Source: Bolinopsis microptera
Lineage: Eukaryota; Ctenophora; Tentaculata; Lobata; Bolinopsidae
Length of the DNA: 64,000 nucleotides
Reading direction: 5' to 3'
Assembly (NCBI RefSeq): GCF_026151205.1
Contig: NC_087079.1
Span: 5,103,230 to 5,167,229 of the forward strand
The number at the start of each line of letters is the position of its first letter. Within the stretch, counting starts at the first letter, position 1. Under the pieces are notes generated by a model. That model worked only from the letters and a program-made list of their open reading frames with translations. It did no database searches and was not told where the DNA came from. A program made the position numbers and the translations under genes. This document shows, in pieces, positions 19,164 to 29,632 of this stretch.

Positions 19164-19417
19164 GATTTTGTAGACGTTATAAAATACATAGTTATAGAGT
19201 GTCGGTAGCACTAGCATGTAGCATATTTCCTATTACAGTAAAACCCCAATTCATCGAGGAATTTAGAAGAAAGAAAATATCCGTTGAAAATCAAGGTTTA
19301 CGGTAAATCACGGTGTTATTGTACCAATTAACAATACTTCCATACTCAGCACAATCTGCATGACGATGTGGAGTATATGATGAATATGGGAAGAGAAATA
19401 TAAAGAGTAAGTTTTAC
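19164..19417. other. Upstream region of the small three-exon gene
   Basis: AT-rich. The frame of the first exon stays open upstream of the chosen ATG to about 19363 (reading ...DEYGKRNIKSKFY), so the start at 19418 is a choice and the exon could begin earlier. Confidence 0.4.
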
Positions 19418-20022
19418 ATGTCTGGAAGATATGAGAAACTACCTTGCTCAGACGAAACAGATGAACCTGAAATACAGGTAAAACTGATAAGTATTGTTAT
19501 ATAATAAATAATAAATAAATTCTAACATTTATTACACGCTTCGACATTATATCATGTTTAGTTACTTGATAATATATTTGTAGTTTCTGAAAATCATCAT
19601 AAGTGATTGCTTAGATCCCCTCCCGACGTCTTCAAAATTTTGATTAATACAGGAAAATTCTACGGACGATGGTTCAGAACAGATAGAAGAATCATTCGTA
19701 GAGAAGATAAAGGTAGTAATATTTACCGATAATTGTTTATATTTTATAATCTGGACATTTGCGATAGATATTGTTTAAAGCTAATCTGAACTTTTTATTT
19801 GTACCATCACTTTAAATTTATTTTTACTCCACATTTTTGTTTCCTTTTACCAAATCACATCCACTATCCCACCAGGCAGCCTTGGCAGAAGGACTGAAAG
19901 CAGCAGCGGAGATGTCCTTAGATGTAGCCAGTTTATCATCCCCCTTCCCATACCCGACTGCAATCGTCCCTTGCCCGTATCCTGGCATCAAGCCAGCAGA
20001 TCAGAGCGACCAAATCAAATAA
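19418..20022 (+). CDS. Small 88-residue protein, three exons, unknown function
   Basis: Exons 19418-19477, 19653-19712 and 19876-20022 (stop TAA) join in phase 0 at both introns, with AG|GT consensus ends (ATACAG|GTAAAA, ATACAG|GAAAAT, AAAG|GTAGTA, CACCAG|GCAGCC). The product begins MSGRYEKLPCSDETDEPEIQ, continues with a second acidic 20-residue block, has an Ala-rich helical stretch (AALAEGLKAAAEMSL) and ends with a Pro/Tyr-rich tail (SPFPYPTAIVPCPYPGIKP). There is no signal peptide or membrane segment, so it is probably cytosolic or nuclear. I do not recognise a family. Two consecutive exons of exactly 60 nt are notable. It converges on the TSG101-like gene, with stops 280 bases apart. It could be the 3' part of a longer gene. 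Confidence 0.6.
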
Positions 20023-20102
20023 ATGAGGAGACAATTGTCGCGCTGTGCAACTGCAAGACTATGATTTGTATTCACTTTGATGTTGATTCGTCCTCTAGGT
20101 GC

Positions 20103-20108
20103 AATAAA
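20103..20108 (+). terminator. Poly(A) signal AATAAA of the small gene
   Basis: AATAAA lies 80 bases after the stop at 20022. Confidence 0.55.
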
Positions 20109-20196
20109 GAGATGAAAGTTATTATTTAAATTATTATCAAAATGAAGTATGATGTTGAACTTTCAATGATTCGGATTAAACGGTTTAAATTATATG

Positions 20197-20202
20197 TTTA
20201 TT
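20197..20202 (-). terminator. Poly(A) signal AATAAA of the TSG101-like gene
   Basis: TTTATT on the plus strand reads AATAAA on the minus strand, 100 bases after the stop at 20303. The two convergent 3' ends therefore lie close together or overlap. Confidence 0.5.
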
Positions 20203-20302
20203 ATATGTTTCTTTGTTATCGTTTAATTTCTCAGAAGAAAATCGTGATTGTTCAATACTATAATGTTCAATATGTTTCGGGTTAAATAATCGAGAGATCT
20301 GT

Positions 20303-21954
20303 TTACCTAACATCCAGTTGTTTCCTTCTTTCTCTAATAACATATTTACATAAAAACTTTTCCCTCCCAAGTTGACCTGAAGTTTCGAGGAATTCTTTTA
20401 AAGGAACACTCTCCTTATTTAGTGCTAAAGTCAATACTGACAAAGTGTCGTTTATAGCGCGAACTCTTGCTTTCAAATCCGCATTACCATTCGACCGGAC
20501 CTGGTCATCAATAGGCAGTGACGTCATAGTTTTAACTGTGGAGCACTTCGTGATTTCTTTGTCGACGATTTTCATCTTATGTTTGCATTTACGGATTTTT
20601 TGTTCAATACCGGCAATATCATCGATAGTCTTTAAAGAGGTTCCCTGCAGAGCTATGAAGTCAGAATTCAGACATAAAATCTCGTCGTCAAGATTTAGTT
20701 TATACAAATAAGCGATATCATTAAAAATATTATCAGTGGTATCATTCGGTAAAACTTCCTGTTCAGCGTAGAGCTTTTGGTTATGCAGAAAACTAGTTAT
20801 TGTTTCATCCTCCCTAACTTTCAGCTTAACCTCTGGTGCTGCTGGCGTTATGAGTTGCTCCGACCCTATCTCAGATTGTGCAGGAGCACAGGTCGACTTT
20901 AAGAAACTATTCGCTCTGACACTGTAGAGATTGGTATTTGCACTTGGGTCATTCGGATCTGGATCTTTACCAGCAAGAGTCTCTTTTGGTCGGTTAACCA
21001 GATCTTTAGAGAAACTGGTACTTGTATCGATCTTACAGCTGGAAAACTGCTGTTGTTCCAACTCTACACTTTGCAGAAAGTCTGGCCTCAGCGTGCTATC
21101 ATCTGATTTCTGTATCTTCACAACAGGAGAAAATTTTGACTCTGGCGTCTTTGCAACAAAAGAAATGTTTGAATCTGGTGTGGTTACCCCTGAGTAGGAG
21201 CTTAATAGAAGTGACGACGAGTCAAGGAAAGTAGCGATATATTCAAACAGTTCCTCTATCAGCTCTGTTAAAATGGGAGAGGATGCCCAATTGTTTGGAA
21301 GACTCAACAGTTTCCCGTCCGTATCTACGTCCCTGTTATCTTGAAGACTGGGAATGTAAATTACAGGTCCCTCCAAAGGGTAACCCTCCATGAAAACTAG
21401 CGACAGTTCGATTTCTTGCCCTGCTTCGTGTTCCTCTGATTCAAAGTAAACTGTTCCTTTAAGTACCACGTACTGTTCAGTATTCCCCTGCAAGCAGCAA
21501 TAATTTTAATTGGGAAAACATTGACGATTTCAAACAATATGGGGTCGTTCACATATTACGTAATCACTTTGTGAACAAATTTTACCCCCCCTCCCCACTC
21601 CTCCGTAATCAGTTTTACACATGGCTACACTAGCGTTATCATTTGGAAATAGCGTCCTCCTCCTTCTCCCCTTGGCTGATTAAGTAATAATAATATGTGA
21701 ACGACCCCATATGACATAAATCTATTAGTTTTTAAATCTATAAGATTAAGAAAGTGGGTATTTAAACAGCAAACAGGAAATTAACTATAACCAAATTTAG
21801 ACGCTACCAAGATAAGAAAACAGCTGAACTCCTCGTACTCCGCCAGAACATCTTGTATATCAGCGACTAGAACTTCTGGGTAGTGGTAAATATGTGGGAT
21901 CTGTGGGATCTGTGGAATATGTGGAATCTGTGGGGTATCGTGAAGCTGCAACAT
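20303..21954 (-). CDS. TSG101/VPS23-like ESCRT-I subunit (UEV domain, steadiness box)
   Basis: Two exons, complement of 21808-21954 and 20303-21487, intron 320 bp, phase 0; 443 residues from ATG 21954-21952. The start gives MLQLHDTPQIPHIPQIPQIP, then HIYHYPEVLVADIQDVLAEY. Together with the second exon (VVLKGTVYF, IELSLVFMEGYPLEGPVIYI, DVDTDGKLLSLPNNW) this is a UEV domain at about residues 20-150, the ubiquitin- and late-domain-binding fold without E2 activity. A Ser/Thr-rich linker and a coiled-coil-like stretch (IEQKIRKCKHKMKIVDKEI) follow. The end (INDTLSVLTLALNKESVPLK, then EFLETSGQLGREKFLCKYVI) matches the steadiness box. Human TSG101 has 390 residues. The linker lacks the Pro-rich part of vertebrate TSG101, and the sequence is divergent, so this may be a paralogue. 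Expected role: endosomal sorting and membrane scission in the cytosol. An IP-rich N-terminal repeat is encoded by a 9-15 bp imperfect tandem repeat. Confidence 0.85.
21537..21712. mobile_element. Foldback MITE in the TSG101-like intron
   Basis: ATATGGGGTCGTTCACATAT at the left end is inverted at the right end (21711 backwards), with arms of 20 or so matching bases and a spacer rich in C and T. No coding capacity. The GGGTCGTTCACATATTACGT terminus recalls ISL2EU-type elements, from memory only. It occupies most of the 320-bp intron. Confidence 0.75.
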
Positions 21955-24091
21955 AACGAGGGAATGTAGAGCAACAAACGAGGAAGAAGTCTGGAGACTA
22001 TAGTGTCAAGTGCATGCAGGATAACATACACTTGCAGACAGCATTGTTATCGTAACTAGTACAAAATAGTTTCACAATTTTAGTTATGCTAAGTAAAAGT
22101 GAAACTGTTAGTGTTAACGCTTGATTGTAAAAGACATTTCATGCAAACTGAGGATGGAAAAAATGTACCTCAACTGTTATAAAAAGAGTAGAATAATTGA
22201 TTACCTGGGGGAGTGGGGACCCCAGGCTATAAGTATAATGTTCATAAAAGATTCAATAAAGATTCGGCGGAATGACAGGCTGAGCGCCGCCCAGTAAAAT
22301 AATTGATAGAAGTTTAAGTCGTTTGATTCTGAACCTGAAATAACGACTGAAGCAAACAAAGGGGATAGCCATTATTAAGTGCAATTTGGACTTTTCTGAA
22401 ACTCTCATATTAAACAGTTTAATTTATAGACCTAATAGAGATTTATTAATATGCAGGGGTTCGCCACTTTCAAAACCACCTCATTCCATTTCCTGGATTG
22501 AATGGCTAACATAGTGGCTGTTCTACTTCTAGAAGGTTAATGAACAGCCCAGAAAGGGTAATGAAGAAGGGAATCTCTAATTTTATGCGACTCATAAACC
22601 TGAGTGGAGCGGCTATGATACCCTAAAACTCTAAAATACAGCCTAATCAACCATCAGGGCTTCATCATTGATCATAAAATTAAGATAATTATATTTTCAC
22701 CGTAATAATATAAGATATGATTCAATTTAGAAAAATCGTTGTAATCCGATGGTTTATCAAAGATTCCCCAATTATCACCAATAAGATAGGGCTAACTTGA
22801 GGTTACTTCAGATTAAAGTTCTAATTTATCAACGATCAACAGTCAAATCAAAAGTTCAAACTTTTGAGTTATTACAGCAATACCGAATATTATAATTCGT
22901 TCTAGCGCGTTACTTAGTCGTATATGAGCATATGCGATGATAGTAATTCACATTTCACCAGGTTCGTTTTGGTCTATTTCATTTTTCCGATATATTTAAA
23001 GTTTTGATGCCCATAAAAAAGTCATTATTTAAAGAATTTAACCCAGCCAAAAAGGTTCCAATTATAAATATAAATCTGATATATTATTATCTCTCTCACG
23101 GTTGTTTTTTTGCGGAAATTCGTGCTAAAGTTGATGCCGTGGTGTCAGTAAAATGGCAACAGATATAATATATATTCAAGACTTATATATATATCGTCTC
23201 GCTTTATATTATCGAAATAATTATTGCCTGCTCTAACCAGTGCTGAGCATTTCTCAAGCCTAAAAACTCTTTGTCGCCACTGTTTTTATTTAAGTTCATT
23301 GCTGTGTAATTCTGTATAATATTTGATAAAAGTTTCAAATCATTGTACAATTATCTCATTCCAGTTAAAAGTACCATTACTGGATTTTATCGTTGTATTC
23401 TATTTTGAACCGTATTCAGCATATATATACTAATAATCCCAAATAGTGTGTGGGTGTGTGACGTCTGTTTGTAATTTACGAATGGTTTAATCAAGAAACA
23501 GTAAGAGATATGGGACTGCTTTTTTCGGTATAGTGCCGACAAAACTCTGACCAAATGATTAAGGTTTTTTTAAATCGGTCGGTGGAAAGTGGTTTAATTG
23601 ATCATTTTGTGATACTATTACTAAAGTGTCTCACGTACTCTCCCTCTCTCCCACTCTCGCTCCCTCTCCCCTCATATCAACAGATTTGCTATATAATTAG
23701 GTAATTTGGCAGTGGACCTCAAGATTGCCTATCAAGTATTACTATTAGATATATGAGGCAATTAGATTGCGGTCTGTTTGGACTGAGCGAGTTCATACTT
23801 TCGCACCGTTTTAACTACGGAAATGTAATGCGTGTTTTCGAATATATTAGACGGGTTTATACTTTTGTATTTCAACTGCGATGGTGAAGTCCCGGCCGTA
23901 GGCACGGGTCAAACTAGTACAATATAAAAATAGGGCCGTATATGTGTGGCTCAAATTCAAAGCAAAGTTAACAATTATAATTCGCTGTCCAGTAAACACA
24001 TGATAGTCAAATGCAATTTCACAATTCAATATTTGTACACAATATTTTAATGATAAATAATTTTGCATCGTTACCAAAGCAATCAAAAGAC
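21955..24091. other. Intergenic region between the TSG101-like and pentraxin genes
   Basis: The two genes diverge, so both promoters should lie here. Apart from the short repeat at 22202-22296 I see only AT-rich sequence and a C/T-rich stretch near 23640-23675. No supported exon. Confidence 0.6.
22202..22296 (+). repeat. Dispersed 90-bp element, copy 1
   Basis: TACCTGGGG...CCCAGTA; the internal block GGCGGAATGACAGGCTGAGC is found inverted at 26270-26358. The ends are imperfect inverted repeats beginning TAC, which suggests a MITE. Confidence 0.7.
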
Positions 24092-24964
24092 ATGGCGCCG
24101 TGGAAGTTTCTTACCTTTCTAGTCCTGCTTACTTTCTTTAAGTCTGGTGCTACTGCAAAAGTAGATCGCAATCTGGCTTTGAAGTTCGGAAACACTTTTG
24201 ACGACTTCATAAAATTTGGTCCGGACATGCACCCGGTTAAGGACACGATCTCCATCTGTGCGTGGGTGAAAAAGCAAAGCTCAAATGCGAATCCAACATG
24301 GTTTACCTACTGGACGAGTTCTTATATTTATGAAATAGTTATCTCTGATCAAGGGACTTACAATTTCATTCTCCACGACAATTTCAATGTAGCAAGTTCC
24401 GTCACAGTGCCCATGAACTCCTGGACCCACTATTGTATGACCTGGAGCTCCTCTTCTAATACAAACAGTGTCTACTACAACGGAACTTTTATCAGCTCCG
24501 AACAAGTTGCTTCAAGATCTATTACTCTTGGAGGATACGTGTTACTAGGACACGACAAGGGCAGCTTAGCATCCCATGAGATATTCGGTGGTCAACTATT
24601 CAAGCTAAATGTGTTTGCTAAAGAGTTGACGAGAGAGGAAGTCAAAGAAATGTGGGAATCAGGAATGTGCTCGGAAGCGGAAGAGAACTACGGCCGTGCC
24701 CGGTACTTGAAGTGGGAGGACATCCTCTTGGAACCAAGACAGGGAGACGTCACGGAGGTGGAGACGAGGTGTTACAAGGAGGAGAGAGAGGTTTCTTTCT
24801 GGGATATTCTTTATAATGAGCGCTTTTTCAACAAGCTATTTACTGATCAGCTGCTCGGAGATCTCCGCGGTTCTGACTGGGACATCCTCGGCGAGGAACT
24901 GTTTGTTACTTCTTCTACAATAGTAATTCGTTGTAGATATTTATTATTTGTAGATATTTGTTAA
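24092..24964 (+). CDS. Secreted pentraxin-domain protein
   Basis: Single exon, 290 residues. I chose ATG 24092 because it is followed by a signal peptide (MAPWKFLTFLVLLTFFKSGA); the frame is open further upstream to 24011 but without a hydrophobic start. Residues about 25-195 form a pentraxin/LamG-like fold. HYCMTWSSS contains the pentraxin signature H-x-C-x-[ST]-W-x-[ST], and the partner Cys lies in ISICAWVKK. GGYVLLGHDKG and GGQLFKLNVFAKELTREEV match the usual strand and helix near the end of the fold. A C-terminal extension of about 90 residues with three more Cys and acidic/aromatic content is not part of the canonical domain. Likely an extracellular pattern-recognition or matrix lectin; the calcium-binding residues cannot be judged here. 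The lack of introns contrasts with neighbouring genes. Confidence 0.82.
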   Translation: MAPWKFLTFLVLLTFFKSGATAKVDRNLALKFGNTFDDFIKFGPDMHPVKDTISICAWVKKQSSNANPTWFTYWTSSYIYEIVISDQGTYNFILHDNFNVASSVTVPMNSWTHYCMTWSSSSNTNSVYYNGTFISSEQVASRSITLGGYVLLGHDKGSLASHEIFGGQLFKLNVFAKELTREEVKEMWESGMCSEAEENYGRARYLKWEDILLEPRQGDVTEVETRCYKEEREVSFWDILYNERFFNKLFTDQLLGDLRGSDWDILGEELFVTSSTIVIRCRYLLFVDIC

Positions 24965-25512
24965 TTTTAGATAAGTGTTAATTTGGAGAAAGGAGAGAGT
25001 ATCATCTCAATAACATTAAGTTATTGATTGCATTAATTTACATTTTAATAATCTCTAGTACATTCCTACTAAAGAATGTTCACGCATCTAATCCGTTAAT
25101 TCTAATTGTCTCATTGTGAATACAAGGCGTAATATTTTAGTTGGAATGAGATACTATATTTTTGAGATTCTTGTCACAACGAGCGATATTTTCTACAAAT
25201 CAGACTATTTCAGAACCGTTTGTGGGAGTGAACATAACAGAGGGTGTGATAACTCACTTTAAACAATTCCACTAATCACGCAGAGGGACTGAAACTGGAT
25301 CAACAATACAGAGACTTTAAATACTATACTCAATAAACTTCTACTGCTGGATTATAAATATTTAATTTACAATATTATGTAAAACCGTTATTTTAACAAA
25401 CTTAATTTACCCTGCATGAATAATGAGTTGATTATACTTATAGGCAAATGATTGAGCCAGTACTGAATAAAATAGCGGCGGTAGTTTAGATGAATGATGA
25501 TTAATGATTGGG
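24965..25512. other. 3' flank of the pentraxin gene
   Basis: AT-rich. A possible poly(A) signal AATAAA lies at 25332-25337, about 370 bases past the stop. Nothing else recognised. Confidence 0.45.
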
Positions 25513-26180
25513 CGACATCTGGCTGACAGCGACATCTGTCCGACTCAGAAAATAGGTTATTTGGACAATAGTCCGAATAATGTCGGATCCTACCGTACGA
25601 TTTTCTTGAAACTTTCCATAAAGTATGGAGGTTATAGGACGGATAATCTGTGTAAGTTTGAGCGAGTTTCTATGTGCCAAATTTGAGATATCACCTTAAA
25701 CACAAAAAATATCTCCTATTCGGTGGTTTGCAGTGGTTCCAGCAAACCTCACCTAGAGCACTTCAAAGATAAGCTCACAAAGTTCATGTTGACATATTGT
25801 CTCTCCCTGATAAGCCGCCGATCAGGGGATATACTCCTCCAAATACGAACTCTCTGCTGTGCTGGCGCAACGAGCGAGACTCTACTTCGCTATGAGTATG
25901 GGGTGGTCAGAAGATGTGATGGCCCCGTCAAGTCTTGACGAAACTCAACATAGGTCACGTAGGTAGGTAGGTAGGTTCCAAGGCATATATCTGGAGATCC
26001 AACGATACGATTTTCTTGAAAATTTCTAGATAATAAGATAGCTTTAAGTTTAAGACAAATAATTTGTGCAAGTTTGGGTGAATTTCCATGTGCCAAATAT
26101 TTTGAGATTAGACTTAGAGATATCACTTCAAACACAAAAAATACTGCTGTCGGACAGATGTCGCTGTCGGACAGATGTCG
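25513..26180. mobile_element. 668-bp TIR/foldback element
   Basis: The ends CGACATCTGGCTGACAGCGA (25513) and, inverted, CGACATCTGTCCGACAGCGA (26180) match over 32 bases with two mismatches. Inside are two direct copies of a block of about 150 bp starting ACGATTTTCTTGAAA (25598 and 26008). A central segment (25898-25975) also occurs at 63495-63552. The minus-strand frame 25890-26204 has no recognised domain. Confidence 0.75.
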
Positions 26181-26269
26181 TGTTACCTTGCTTTTGTAAA
26201 ACATATAATATTTCTTTACCTTATTTTAACTTTCAGATCAGTAAACGCGGTTTATCATTTGTACGTGGT

Positions 26270-26358
26270 TACTGGGCCGCGCTCAGCCTGTCATTCCGCC
26301 TAATCTCTATTCGGTTATTATTATGTTTATGAACATAATAGCCTGAGGTCCCCAGGTA
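26270..26358 (-). repeat. Dispersed 90-bp element, copy 2 (inverted)
   Basis: Reverse-complement relative of 22202-22296: shares GCTCAGCCTGTCATTCCGCC and GTCCCCAGGTA. The two copies lie 4 kb apart and flank the pentraxin gene. Confidence 0.7.
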
Positions 26359-27150
26359 AGTACGTGGCTGAGTTTTTACTGTATACAAATCCACATTTAA
26401 ACTATCTTTATGAAATTTCGTGATGACCAGAGTTAATATAAGGGTCTGCCCACACTACGCCTTTATTCCCCGAATGTCTGTCCACACCACGCGACGCCAT
26501 GTTCAATGTTTTGACGGGCCACATGGCGTGGGTCAAAAACACCAGATTCACACAACGAGGCGCGTATAGTAGTGTTATGTGGGCAAACCCGCGAGGCAGA
26601 TATAATCCGCTTTTAATAACCACTATCCCCAGAATTATGTAGGTTTACAACCTACCAGGACGCGCGCCGAGTTGGACTCGTCGACGGTCCAAAATATGGA
26701 ACAGATATTTTACGAGTATCACCCGTTAACCAGAATTCAAAAACATTTCAAAATTTTACATGACAGACACGCGCAAATCACGCAGTTAGCTGATAATATT
26801 AATAATTGATATTAACCAGTATTACAGGTTACTCCCCCAGCCCCCAGGTAAATAATAAAGTTTATGTGTTATTCATTTATGTTAAGAGATAAAAGATTGC
26901 TGTTGTAAAATACGCTATTACTCTATTATGCCAAAAAAAGGAGATTATTGTAAAAGGATGCGCTGAAAAAAAGAGAACCACAGCACACAGCATAGCAGCT
27001 GTATTGCACTTAACTGTTATACACGAGATTCTGATCAAATCCAGTTAAATTTCGAGCACGCTACGCGCACGTACGTACATATACGGCGCGCGAATAAAGT
27101 CATCATCGAATATGTATTCGCGCGTGCTCACGGGCTGCGAACTGGACGGG
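26359..27150. other. Intergenic, GC-rich patches
   Basis: Two loosely inverted segments (GGGTCTGCCCACACTAC near 26434; reverse of GTGTTATGTGGGCAAACCC near 26570) hint at a decayed foldback element. CGCGCGAATA and TATTCGCGCG at 27092 and 27117 form a short inverted repeat. No gene recognised. Confidence 0.35.
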
Positions 27151-29058
27151 TCACTTGGCTGAGTGAACTATGATCAGATGATTTTGTAAGATATGGTTCT
27201 TATTCTCAGAAAGTTCTGGGTAATTAACTATATGGCTTCGAGCTAGACTCGAACACTCTGTAGCATCTTTCAAAATCATTTTCATAGTCCAATACTCGGC
27301 CGAGTCATTTAAAACATCATGCCAATTTCTTGTTTCCCGTATTAAGTTCTCAAGCGACCGATGGCTAGTATAAAGAAAATTGTTACATTTGTCTGCGTAC
27401 GAAACCAGAATACACATAATTTCAACGCACCGGGTTTTTGGGAACAAGTCATAAGATGGAATTCGAATGTTTAACCTTAATTTCTCTTGTTAACTTAAAC
27501 CTCAGTATCTGGACAATATTATTAAACGATTAGTTTTTCACAGCATTATGTCGACATGGTTGCCGAACAGTCAGGGCAACTATCTTCGAATTTTGTTACA
27601 GTTAACAAATGCCAGATTCACAAGTGTGACAAATTTCGTCTAACCTCAAAGATTTAACAGTTCTTTAGAGGTGCTTTAATCAGAATAAATATACGGTTAT
27701 ATCATTTTCCTAACAAGATATAAATTCTCTCAAAACGCCAAATGTTTGAAATTGTTTGTAATCATGAGATGCTCAAATACAAATGCCAGCACCTCAGTGA
27801 TGATGATAGCTTGACTACAAGAATATTGTTTTCAGCCTTACAACAAGTTTTCTATTCCATTATTACTTTATTAGTACCAAATGTAGCTGTAGATATAATG
27901 TCAAACTAAGATAAAATGCATTATAAGCTCCTATTAATTGCTTACCGGATTGTAGGAATATAGCTTCTCCCGGATTGATTAGATTCTTTGTCTCAATTTC
28001 TTGATTGCCGAAACCTTTAAAGGGGACAGAAAAACCTCCCGCTTAATTCAGACAGACTTCAATGAGAAAATTACATATATAAGACTATCAGCCAGTATCT
28101 TTAATACCCAATATTGGACTAAGCCTCACTCTAAAACTCACTACATATATAAGACTATCAGCCAGTATCTTTAATACCCAATATTGGACTAAGCCTCACT
28201 CTAAAACTCACTACATTATATATAAGACTATCAGCCAGTATCTTTAATACCCAATATTGGACTAAGCCTCACTCTAAAACTCACTACATATATAAGACTA
28301 TCAGCCAGTATCTTTAATACCCAATATTGGACTAAGCCTCACTCTAAAACTCACTACATTATATATAAGACTATCAGCCAGTATCTTTAATACCCAATAT
28401 TGGACTAAGCCTCACTCTAAAACTCACTACATATATAAGACTATCAGCCAGTATCTTTAATACCCAATATTGGACTAAGCCTCACTCTAAAACTCACTAC
28501 ATATATAAGACTATCAGCCAGTATCTTTAATACCCAATATTGGACTAAGCCTCACTCTAAAACTCATTATTTTTGTGGTCCAGAAAGAAAAATAGTAATT
28601 TTACAAGCGAATGTTGCTGAAGTTGTAGATTTAAAGGAATACAGCTCGTTTCTCCACGAACAATATAAGTGCGACCCTTTTTAAGTATCTATAACTGACC
28701 TTCACTTCTTGTAAAATGTACCTGTTATCATGACATCCAGGTATTCAATATTGCGTGTGTGACACAGAATTAGTGTATAATATCAGACTTGCTATTCCAG
28801 TACTCACTTACAGATCCCTCTAGCGTGAACATCCTAATCTCCACGCTATTAAAACTTTATAACGAAGTGAAAGCAGATTGGCTGAATCTGATCACGTGAT
28901 AAATACACAGGTGTTGTATTGGTGACAAATACCCGGCTTTCAGAAATGTAATGAAAATCCTCATGGGAAGGGGCCTGCTTGAAGGACGGTGTGATTGATT
29001 TAACATCACCTGAGATCAGTAAAGGGTAGAGCCTAACAATATCGTGTAATTCAGCCAT
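27151..29058 (-). CDS. Candidate three-exon gene, about 150 residues, unknown
   Basis: Complement exons 29010-29058, 27946-28014 and 27151-27485 can be joined with both junctions in phase 1: CTCAG|GTGATG to TTTAAAG|GT, and ATCCG|GTAAGC to AACAAG|AG. The start is ATG in TTTAGATGG. The product would begin MAELHDIVRLYPLLISG, then FGNQEIETKNLINPGEAIFL, and end in a 110-residue block (IRIPSYDLFPKTRCVEIM, RNWHDVLNDSAEYWTMKMIL). The last exon is the best supported, as a 110-codon open frame. No family recognised. The first intron holds the 66-70 bp array. The first frame also runs on to 28849, so the donor choice is unsure, and acceptors lack strong pyrimidine tracts. Confidence 0.3.
28075..28567. 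repeat. 66-70 bp minisatellite, 7 copies
   Basis: Units contain TATAAGACTATCAGCCAGTA, CCCAATATTGGACTAAGCCT and CACTCTAAAACTCA. Lengths alternate slightly through TATATA or TTATATATA variation at the junction. The copies are otherwise nearly identical. Confidence 0.93.
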
Positions 29059-29257
29059 CTAAATCCCGCCACTATTATCTACACTTTCCAGAAGCTTACA
29101 ATTCTGAAAGATCTCGAAAATATTTTCAGGTCATAACAAGGATTTTACTGACCGCTGTATGATAAACTTGCTCACACAACTAGTATCTAATATATACAAC
29201 TAGTTTCCAGTGTACTGCAGTATATACTCTCACCTATAATTCACCTAATGGTAGGTA

Positions 29258-29442
29258 ATGTATATTTATTTGGTGAAAGTTCCAACTGCCTTATCCTTTC
29301 CCATCTTTCTCCAATCAATACTTCCCCAGCCCACTCCTCCCACTAACTCTTGGACTCCATCCCCTGCCCCTCTCCTTTCCCTACCTCTATTCTCCCTTCT
29401 CCTGCTCCTCTCCTCTCCCCACCTCTATTCCCTGTCCCTCTA
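29258..29442. other. Pyrimidine-rich tract
   Basis: C/T-rich low-complexity sequence. The open frame (Leu/Ser/Pro-rich, 68 codons) reflects composition. Confidence 0.6.
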
Positions 29443-29476
29443 TAACAGGGGAGACTATATCTAGTCTCCCCTGTTA
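29443..29476. other. Perfect hairpin, 15-bp stem
   Basis: TAACAGGGGAGACTA, loop TATC, then the exact inverse. No T-run follows and no gene precedes it closely, so a role is unknown. Confidence 0.85.
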
Positions 29477-29601
29477 ATATAAAACTGTGACTATATCACA
29501 GCTTTAACTCGTACATAAATTTAGGAGTGAGATTTACAGATAATACATTCGTAGATCTCTCTCATTTAGACCATATTTGTAGGGACAGGACGGGATGTTT
29601 C

Positions 29602-29602
<1 letters not shown>

Positions 29603-29631
<29 letters not shown>
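29603..29631. repeat. G homopolymer (29 bases)
   Basis: Uninterrupted G run, one of four such G/C runs in the window; assembly length may be unreliable. Confidence 0.9.

Positions 29632-29632
<1 letters not shown>

Noticed and set aside
13637..19189. Many long open frames (up to 372 codons) on both strands
   Set aside because: They follow the 42-bp satellite, appear in several frames and both strands at once, and lack start context or splice signals.
24011..24091. Upstream ATG 24011 for the pentraxin gene
   Set aside because: It would bury the signal peptide 27 residues inside the protein.
25890..26204. 104-codon minus-strand frame
   Set aside because: Lies across the foldback element and its internal repeats; no transposase motif.
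28075..28567. Regular direct repeats suggestive of a CRISPR array
   Set aside because: Units are contiguous and whole-unit identical with no variable spacers, and the host DNA is eukaryotic.
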